A stretch of DNA of 64,000 nt from Neocallimastix lanati (nom. inval.) (Eukaryota > Neocallimastigomycota > Neocallimastigomycetes > Neocallimastigales > Neocallimastigaceae). Position numbers and translations under genes: made by a program. Positions 56,080-64,000 of the stretch are shown piece by piece; the stretch's first letter is position 1; each line of letters opens with the position of its first letter. The notes beneath the pieces were generated by a model, which had not been told where the DNA came from, did no database searches, and saw only the letters and a program-made list of their open reading frames with translations. The DNA lies in assembly GCA_016946835.1 (NCBI GenBank), contig JACVTC010000060.1:571501-635500 (forward strand), in the 5' to 3' direction.

Positions 56080-57470
56080 TCAAGCCACAAATTAATAATA
56101 TTATTTCTATCACATTTAGTATCAATTAACTAGGCTTTAATACTTTTGTAGCGTTCAATTAAGACACTGATTTCATTAGCTTTATTTATTGCTCTTTTTT
56201 TTTATTTTCCAAATTCCTCTTATTTTTCTTTGATAATCATAATATGATAAATGTTCAAGTTCATTTAATTTATCTATTAATTCATAAAAGTTTTGTTGGA
56301 AATAAATTATTTAAATAATTATTGAGTGATTCTGAGGCATTGTTTGTTATATGTTCTATATTATTATAATAATTCCAAATTTTCATATCATAATCAATTA
56401 AATATGTTTTATAAAAATATTCTAAAAATTTTAAAAATTGACAATAATTATTTTTAATGGATTTAATTTTTAATTATAACATAAATATCAAATATATATT
56501 CAGGATTTATAAATGGTAAATTTGAAATAGTTTTATAATAAATAAATATATTATTATTATTTTTTACTTCATTATAGCATAATTTATTTTTTTTAATTTC
56601 TAATGATTTTTTATAATGCCAAATGCAATATTTAATATTTGTATTAGGAAATATTGTTTTTGCTGCTTTAGATATGGCCCTTTCAAAATCACAATGCAAA
56701 TTTTTTGGTTCAATTCTAATATTATTGTTACATGTATTAGCATTTTTTTTCAATTTTTCAAATAACATTTTATATGTTTCTTGTTCTTTATTTTTTAATA
56801 TTGCAAAAGAAGTAGTGTAAAAACTATCTAATTATTTAGCATAAGTTCTTGTAATAAATACTTAATAACTAAATTTAGGGGTAATAAAAAATGTACCATC
56901 AACAAATATATCATCATTATATTCCCTAAATAATTTTGCTTAAAAAGGGGATTGAAAAATTATTAAATTAGAATTTTTGAATATCATAAAATTTTCACCT
57001 CGCTTTGTATTATAATATTCAGATTCACTTGGAATTTTAGCAAATGATGTTACATTGGATGGTAGTTTTTCATTTAAATTTCTTGATATTTGGGATTTAA
57101 TTGAATTATATTCTGGACATATAAGTCCGATTTCTTTAGAAATTTTATTATATAGGGGTTTTATTTTTATACCAAAAGGAATTGAACTTTTTTCAATTCC
57201 ATCTTTAATTTTATGTTTCATTATAGATAGGGATACATCGTATTCATTTTCAGGATGATTATGTGAACTATTATACTTTAAAATTTCTTTCTTATCATTT
57301 AAAATAATAAAAGATTTACATTTATTTATTTTTTTATATTCTGTACATTTATACACTTTGGAATTATCTTTTCTTTTATATGAAAAATTAAATTTATATT
57401 TTTTATTAATAATAATTTGTTCTTTTCCTTTGTTGGATTCACTTATATCAATAATTAAATTTTCTTCCAT
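56080..57470 (-). pseudogene. MULE transposase with FLYWCH-like zinc finger, broken
   Basis: Starts at the ATG at 57468-57470. N-terminal part (about residues 25-75): a FLYWCH-type finger with KVYKCTEY, NKCKSFI and SHNHPEN. Then, in the same frame after a stop at 56940-56942, DDIFVDGTFF (first catalytic Asp), VFITRTYAK, LHCDFERA (second Asp), IKYCIWHYKKS, and further on TNNASESLNNYLN. This order is typical of Mutator-like (MULE) transposases. At least three in-frame stops and a frameshift near 56290 show decay. Terminal inverted repeats were not identified. The host range of this family is wide, so it says little about the organism. Confidence 0.75.
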
Positions 57471-57583
57471 TTCTATATTTTTATAAATATTTTTTAATTA
57501 TATAATTATAATTATTATATTAATTATCCAATATTATTCTTAATATTAATTTTGAAAAATTAGTTTTTCAATTATTTGTAAAA

Positions 57584-57599
<16 letters not shown>

Positions 57600-57614
<15 letters not shown>

Positions 57615-57755
57615 AGAATGTAATAATATAAGTACAAGTATATAAAATAAAATAAAATAAATATTAAATGTAATATTAAGTATAAGTATATATAATAAAA
57701 TAAAATAAATATTAAATGTAATATTAAGTATAAGTATATATAATAAAATAAATAT
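57600..57755. repeat. Tandem repeat of about 60 bp
   Basis: About three copies of a unit with ATGTAATATTAAGTATAAG and TATATATAATAAAATAAA, after an (AAAT)n run at 57585-57615. Confidence 0.75.
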
Positions 57756-57979
57756 TTATTATTTTTTTTTATTAAAGAATATTAAAGACAATTTATTTTT
57801 AAAAATAAAATGTTTTATTTAATTATATATGTTAGAAAGCAAAAAATTATTTATATTTAATAAGATTATTAACTACCATATATATTAAACTACATCATTA
57901 ATTGAATATAATAAAAATGTAAAAAATTTTCATTTCGAAAACATTGATCTTTAATATTCTTTAATAAAAATTAATAATA

Positions 57980-59240
57980 GATATTTATTTTATTTTATTT
58001 TATATTAGATACTTATTTTATTTTATTTTATTTCATTTTAATTTATTTTATATTAGATACTTTTTTTATTTTATTTTATTTCATTTTATTTTATTTTATA
58101 TTAGATACTTTTTTTATTTTATTTTATTTTATTTCATTTTATTTTATTTTATTTTATATTATATACTTATTTTATTTTATTTTATTTCATTTTATTTTAT
58201 TTTATATTAGATACTTATTTTATTTTATTTTATTTTATTTTATTTAATCTGTACTTTATATTCATATTTTATTATTTATTTTATTTTATTTAATCTGTAC
58301 TTTATTCATATCCTACTATTTATTTTATTTTATTTTATTTTATTTTATTTAATCTGTACTTTATTCATATCCTACTATTTATTTTATTTTATTTTATTTT
58401 ATTTTATTTTATTTTATTTTATTTTATTTTATTCAATCTGTACTTTATATTCATATTTTATTATTTATTTTATTTTATTTTATTTTATTTTATTTTATTT
58501 TATTTTATTTTATTTTATTTTATTTTATTCAATCTGTACTTTATATTCATATTTTATTATTTATTTTATTTTATTTTATTTTATTTTATTTTATTTTATT
58601 TTATTTTATTTTATTTTATTTTATTCAATCTGTACTTTATATTCATATTTTATTATTTATTTTATTTTATTTTATTTTATTTTATTCAATCTGTACTTTA
58701 TATTCATATTTTATTATTTATTTTATTTTATTTTATTTTATTTTATTCAATCTGTACTTTATATTCATATTTTATTATTTATTTTATTTTATTTTATTTA
58801 ATCTGTACTTTATTCATATCCTACTATTTATTTTATTTTATTTTATTTTATTTTATTTTATTTTATTTAATCTGTACTTTATTCATATCCTACTATTTAT
58901 TTTATTTTATTTTATTTTATTTTATTTTATTTTATTCAATCTGTACTTTATATTCATATTTTATTATTTATTTTATTTTATTTTATTTTATTTTATTCAA
59001 TCTGTACTTTATATTCATATTTTATTATTTATTTTATTTTATTTTATTCAATCTGTACTTTATATTCATATTTTATTATTTATTTTATTTTATTTTATTT
59101 TATTCAATCTGTACTTTATATTCATATTTTATTATTTATTTTATTTTATTTTATTTTATTCAATCTGTACTTTATATTCATATTTTATTATTTATTTTAT
59201 TTTATTTTATTTTATTCAATCTGTAATTTATATTAATATT
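57980..59240. repeat. Composite TTTTA minisatellite (about 1.25 kb)
   Basis: Blocks of (TTTTA)n of varying length are punctuated by fixed spacers. At 57995-58220 the spacer is TATTAGATACTT (about five times). From 58240 to 59240 it is AATCTGTACTTTATATTCAT followed by ATTTTATTATTTA, about 16 times, with a shorter variant (CTGTACTTTATTCATATCC) four times. The spacers are nearly identical while block lengths vary, indicating recent unequal exchange or slippage. Confidence 0.9.
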
Positions 59241-59513
59241 CTACTATCTATATTATTTTATTTTATTTTATATACTTTTATTATTATATTCTTTATTTAT
59301 TTATCTTTTTATTTATTAATTTATACATTTATTTATTTTAAAATTAATTGTATTATAATTTTTTATGGCGTTAACAAAAAATTTTACAAGCCATTAAAAA
59401 TAAATGGCGTATTGAAAATTTGTATTTTAAAAATTGGCGAAATGAACCACATTCGTTATAAAAAAGGCAATTTACCTACAAAGAGTATCAATAATTATTT
59501 AAAATAGTTAAGT

Positions 59514-59585
59514 AGCAGCGTAGCGCAGTGGAAGCGTGGTGGGCTCATAACCCACAGGTCGTATGATCGAAACATACCGCTGCTA
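59514..59585 (+). tRNA. Initiator tRNA-Met (CAU), copy 1
   Basis: 72 nt. Stem AGCAGCG/CGCTGCT gives the A1-U72 pair; three G-C pairs (GGG/CCC) flank the loop CTCATAA; and the T loop reads ATCGAAA instead of TTCGAAT. All three are eukaryotic initiator features. TTTTT lies about 13 bp downstream. Confidence 0.96.
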
Positions 59586-60429
59586 GTTAAATTTCAGTTT
59601 TTGAAAAAATTTATTTAATTTTTTTTTTTGCTAATATTTTAATTTTTTTGATTTTCTTAACTTAATGAAAATTATTTTTTACATTACTTTTATCAAATAA
59701 TTGTAATTAATAAAGTTAATCATAAATAAATTTTTATTAAACCAAAATACTTAAATATATTTATTTTTATTATTATATCTCTGTATAGCATATTACTATA
59801 ACTGTATAGTCATATGGAATTTTTAAATATTTTTAGTAAAACATAAATTATATTAAAATCTTTACACGTGACAAAATTATTAATGTGATATTCTTTATGT
59901 TATAGCTGGTTTAATAAGTGTATTTGAGTTATTAATAATTTTTATTAATATTTATTTTATAATTACAATATTATTTCTACTAAAGAAAAACAAAAACAAG
60001 AATAAGAGTTAATATTAATTATACTGTAAAGTATTAATAATATATAATTATTATAATTAAATATATATATATAAATAAATAATAATATTTTAATATGAAT
60101 AATATATAAATAATATAAACTATTATATTAATTATATATACTTTAATAATTATAAACTTTAATAATTTAAAATAAGAAGTATAATTTAATATTTAAGAAA
60201 TATATATAAGGAATATAAATAATATATACAAAATATAAATAATATAAAATATACATAATAATATAAAATATATAATAATATAAATTATTATAAATAATAA
60301 GATATAAATTTAATATCTGAATATACAAATATTCAAATATACAAATATGTTGCTACACATATTTGTTTTATATCATTATTGTTATAAAAAAGGCAATTTA
60401 CCTACAAAAAGTATCAATAATTTTTGAAA
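59586..60429. other. AT-rich spacer between the initiator tRNA genes
   Basis: No gene seen. At 60382-60425 the text GGCAATTTACCTACAAA repeats the region upstream of tRNA copy 1 (59466), showing that the tRNA and its flank were duplicated. Confidence 0.65.
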
Positions 60430-61167
60430 TGATAAGAAATTATTAATAACTTACTTTAGTTTATTAATAACTCTTTATCAAAGTTATAAATTTTAAGATA
60501 ATTAAAATATATTTTATTATAAAACTTTTTAAAATTGATTTATTAGAAACAATGAAGTTATTTTAATACATAAATTTTATTTAATTTTTAAATATTAATT
60601 TTTATTAAATTTTAAATTTATAATATTAAATAAATACTTTTAAATTTAAATAAGATAAAATAAGTATTTATTGAACAAGTTTTGATAAACAAAAATGTTA
60701 ACAAAAATGTTGTTCTTTTAAATAAGAATTATTACATGTTTTTATAATTTTCGTTAAGATTAAACTATATAATTAACTATCTAATTTAATTACTATTTAT
60801 ATCTTTTAGAAATATTAAAAAAGAAAAAGTATTACTATTTTAATTCTATTTAAAGTCTTATTTTCTATTTTAAAAAAAAAGAATTAGTTTTAAGTCTTTA
60901 AAATAAAATAACTATTTACTAATTATATCAAATAATAACAAATATTTATGTAATAAAATATATTTTACATAATAAAATTATTTAAATTTAATTTCTATAT
61001 TAATTATTTAAATTTACATTGTTCTTTTATTAATCTTAAAATTTTATTTGAAAATACTAACTTTTTATAATAATTATTTATAATTTTATAGTTTAGTAAA
61101 TTATTATTATAAATTATTAATTTTAGTTTATTAATTAATTTTAAATTATAAATTTCATCTTTTATCA
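60430..61167. repeat. T repeat unit 4, inserted upstream of initiator tRNA-Met
   Basis: 738 bp, TGATAAGAAATT...CTTTTATCA, with GAAA duplications (60426-60429 and 61168-61171). The matching flank of tRNA copy 1 has no insert, which gives the empty site. Contains the T-family block TTACATGTTTTTATAATTTTC. Confidence 0.7.
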
Positions 61168-61180
61168 GAAATTGTAAAAT

Positions 61181-61252
61181 AGCAGCGTAGCGCAGTGGAA
61201 GCGTGGTGGGCTCATAACCCACAGGTCGTATGATCGAAACATACCGCTGCTA
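61181..61252 (+). tRNA. Initiator tRNA-Met (CAU), copy 2
   Basis: Identical to copy 1 over 72 nt, with related 3' flanks (GTTAAATTTCAG versus TTTAAATTTTCT). The T unit ends 13 bp upstream. A 72-codon frame on the other strand (61004-61222) is an artefact across the tRNA. Confidence 0.96.
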
Positions 61253-61512
61253 TTTAAATTTTCTTTTTTGAACTATTTTTTTTTTTTGCTTATTTTTAAT
61301 TTTTTTAATTTTCTTAGTTATATGAAAACTATATTGTAAATTATAACTAATTTTTTTTTTTATAATATATATTATCACTATTTATATATATATATATATA
61401 TAAATTTATTATTATATTTTATTATTTAATTATATATTTGTATTTTTCATTATTATTATTATTTGTTATTTTTATTTAATTATATATATTATATATTATT
61501 ATTATTATTATA

Positions 61513-61598
<86 letters not shown>

Positions 61599-62733
61599 TT
61601 GTTAATTAAATCATTAAAAAAGAACAAATATTATGTTTGAAAAATAATATAAAATCAAAGTACATAATAATATAAAATAATACATGTAGTACTTAAATTT
61701 CTTAGATTGATATTAGTACAAATTTAATTTTTTTTAAAATGATTTTATGACATACCTATCAATAGAATTATTTCAAAATATGGAATAATTAAATATTGAT
61801 GGTATACTTATTTATTATTACTATTATTTTTGTTATTAATATTAAATAATAATTGTGGTTTGATCATTAATCTAAAGAAATAATAAATGATATATCAATT
61901 CAAAACAATGTATAACATATAACATATAAAATATAACATATAACATTTAATTTTATTTTCATTTTAATAATTTTAATTGTATTTATATTAGATTAAAAAA
62001 AAAAAAAATTGATTTATATAAAATTGGCAAACAATCAACAAAATCAAAAAAAATTTATTTTTGAGACTAACGTTCATGAGAAAAATAATATTATATTATA
62101 GATAACACAATAATTTAATATTAAAAACAATTCAATAAAAGAGAATATATAATATAAATAACTATTGACTAATATAAATATATATATATATATATTTTTT
62201 TTATAAATTATTATTTTAGTAATCATTAATTATAATAAATTATAATTTCAATAATTTTAATACTCTATAATAGGCTAATATTAATTAAAATAAAATTGTA
62301 ATAACAATTAAATATATTTAAGTTTAATTAATAAGAGTAATAAAATATATTTTTATATTAATAATAAAGAACTATGAATTAAAATGACATAATAATTAAT
62401 TAAGTCAAGTTAATATATAATTTATAAAAAAAAAAAAAAAAAAAAAAAAGAAATAAAAATAAAAAAAAATTACAATTATATATTTTTAAACTTTTTTTAT
62501 TTTATTATTTTTTTTTTTTTTTAATTTTTTAATTTTTTTTTAATTTAATATATATTTTACATCATTATTGATTACTTTAATTACAATTTAGTAATATATT
62601 TATTATAATTATTTTATTTATTTATTTATTAAATTTCTATTTATTATTTCTTTTTTAATTCACTTTCTAATAATTTATTTAGAAAGAAAATCGATTTATC
62701 TATATTTTATTTTATTTTTGGTTAAAAAATAAT
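61253..62733. other. AT-rich intergenic DNA downstream of the transporter gene
   Basis: No gene seen. (TTA)n near 61495-61595, (TA)n near 61385-61400 and an A run near 62428-62448. The last few hundred bases should hold the transporter 3' UTR. Confidence 0.6.
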
Positions 62734-64000
62734 TTAAGCACTGTCCTTAGCAGCATTTCTTTCTTCAATTTCCTTATTGATCTTTTCAATCTTTTCATCA
62801 GTTAAACTGTATCTAGAAATAATAATCATACAAATAATAGCAAGAATAGCTGGAATGACACAGACTGTCCAACGAATGGCTTCTTGAGCAGAGGCCTTTT
62901 GCTTGTAAAGATCATTCATTAAGTAGTTGTTAGAAGTGTTACTAATGTTTTGCATAACGAAAGAAACAATGAAGAAGAGAGAGACAACAACAAGTGGTGG
63001 GTTACGAGTGAATTCAGTCCAGAAATCACTAACCTTGACTGAATTGGTTTGTCCTTCTTCCATAACAACACGTTCCTTAGTTTGAGTGAAACAGAAGACA
63101 AGAATGATGAAACCAATGACAAAGTAAATAGACAGAGTAGTGAACCAAGCCATTGGGTCCTTTGGTAAAGTACTTTCGCCAGCTGGTGGTGAAACATATC
63201 CCGAAGCTTGAATAATCCAACCTGGAATAGCTCCACCTAAAGCAAAACCGGCCTTGAAGAATAAACCAGTAATAGCATTAACAATAGCGGAAATTCTACG
63301 ACCTGTCTTCCATTCACCATAGGAAATAACTTCTGGAACAAGAGCCCATTGGTAACCAGTAGCAACACAAACACCAGTGGACTTAATTAAATTACCAATA
63401 CGGTACCACCAGTCATTGGCATTCATTCTACTAGCAACATATAAGATAGCATTACCAGCAACAGCAACAGTTAAGAAAACGTAGAACATGTTCTTCTTAC
63501 CAATTAAATTCTTAATAGCTGGCATGAATGGAACAATACAGAGATTTGGAATATTACCGAATAAGTTGAAAAGAATCATATCCCATGGAATTGGAGTACC
63601 ACCAACAATGGCAATGAAAAGGAAAAGTAAAGTGTATACGAAGAAACAACCAATGTTGGCACACCACATACGAAGTGAAGTAAGCATGGTAATTTCATCA
63701 TTATCTCTAGTTAAAGAAGAGTTAATAGCACCATATGGAACGTTTACTAAAGTGTATGATAAAGATAATAAGATGTAGGTAATGTAGATGTATGGAACAG
63801 ATGGTGCAAATTTATTCCAGAAAGTAAGAGCTGAGAAGACAGTTAATGGAATACCACCAATAATTAAATAAGAACGGTATTTACCCCAACGTGGATGATT
63901 CTTATCAATGAAAGCACCAACAATTGGATCCCAAACCATATCTACAAAACGAACGATTAACATCAAAGTAGAAGCAATACCAGCAGCTTTACTTCTATCA
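62734..64000 (-). CDS. GPH-family sugar:cation symporter (MelB-like MFS), N-terminus outside window
   Basis: 422 codons are visible, open to the right edge and ending at TAA (62734-62736); the true start lies beyond 64000. Family marks: RFVDMVWDPIVGAF (the conserved R..D...DP helix), then PRWGKYRSYL in the first cytoplasmic loop, followed by about ten hydrophobic membrane segments and a charged C-terminal tail (KEIEERNAAKDSA). The mid-protein WALVPEVISYGEWKTGRR segment is also typical. The GPH family (MelB, XylP, glucuronide permease) imports sugars or glycosides with Na+ or H+ across the plasma membrane. Substrate not predictable. The family is mainly bacterial, so horizontal transfer into a rumen-type eukaryote is plausible. 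Codon use is clearly richer in GC than its flanks. No intron is seen. Confidence 0.9.
   Translation of the reverse strand, partial: DRSKAAGIASTLMLIVRFVDMVWDPIVGAFIDKNHPRWGKYRSYLIIGGIPLTVFSALTFWNKFAPSVPYIYITYILLSLSYTLVNVPYGAINSSLTRDNDEITMLTSLRMWCANIGCFFVYTLLFLFIAIVGGTPIPWDMILFNLFGNIPNLCIVPFMPAIKNLIGKKNMFYVFLTVAVAGNAILYVASRMNANDWWYRIGNLIKSTGVCVATGYQWALVPEVISYGEWKTGRRISAIVNAITGLFFKAGFALGGAIPGWIIQASGYVSPPAGESTLPKDPMAWFTTLSIYFVIGFIILVFCFTQTKERVVMEEGQTNSVKVSDFWTEFTRNPPLVVVSLFFIVSFVMQNISNTSNNYLMNDLYKQKASAQEAIRWTVCVIPAILAIICMIIISRYSLTDEKIEKINKEIEERNAAKDSA

Noticed and set aside
61004-61222. 72-codon minus-strand ORF
   Set aside because: Runs through initiator tRNA-Met copy 2 and AT-rich DNA; no protein character.

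Overview
This is very AT-rich eukaryotic nuclear DNA. Almost the whole window is a graveyard of nested LTR retrotransposons packed around nuclear tRNA genes. The one clear host protein gene is a bacterial-type GPH sugar:cation symporter at the right edge. Very low GC, long TTTTA and TTATTTA arrays, Ty3/gypsy elements and a GPH transporter fit an anaerobic gut fungus (Neocallimastigomycota). That assignment is inference, not shown directly.

Left part (1-10.2 kb): a partial gag-like ORF with a long structured leader (minus strand), three identical tRNA-Ser(GCU) genes each followed by the same long repeat (called L here), and a 1.56-kb foldback element. 11.0-14.8 kb: element 1, a decayed, 3'-truncated Ty3-like element. 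15.2-21.6 kb: element C, a complete Ty3/chromodomain-type element with two LTRs, a textbook -1 frameshift site and a broken pol. 21.6-23.8 kb: the fourth tRNA-Ser, an L copy and a solo C LTR. 23.8-28.7 kb: gutted element D, LTR E and a solo A/B LTR. 28.7-33.0 kb: AT-rich DNA with tandem repeats.

33.7-49.65 kb: elements A and B, two nearly identical, apparently intact Tf1-like elements (single 1347-codon Gag-Pol, minus strand). They are separated by two solo LTR-like units (called T here) and end 17 bp upstream of the fifth tRNA-Ser gene. 49.7-59.2 kb: L and T copies, a divergent LTR with a pol remnant, a broken MULE transposase with a FLYWCH-like finger, and a large TTTTA-based minisatellite. 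59.5-61.3 kb: two identical initiator tRNA-Met genes, the second with a T unit inserted at -13. 62.7-64.0 kb: the GPH symporter.

Three mechanisms can be read from the DNA. (i) Elements A, B and 1 and element C have a primer-binding site just inside the 5' LTR that is the perfect complement of the sequence about 35-40 bp after the LTR TATA box. This is the arrangement expected for self-primed reverse transcription (Tf1/sushi type); in each case the primer is the 3' arm of a hairpin. (ii) Several unrelated insertions with clean target duplications lie 10-18 bp upstream of tRNA genes, as expected for targeting of the Pol III start region. (iii) Element C makes Pol by a canonical -1 frameshift signal. 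All positions and complementarities were read by eye; no alignment or database search was run.
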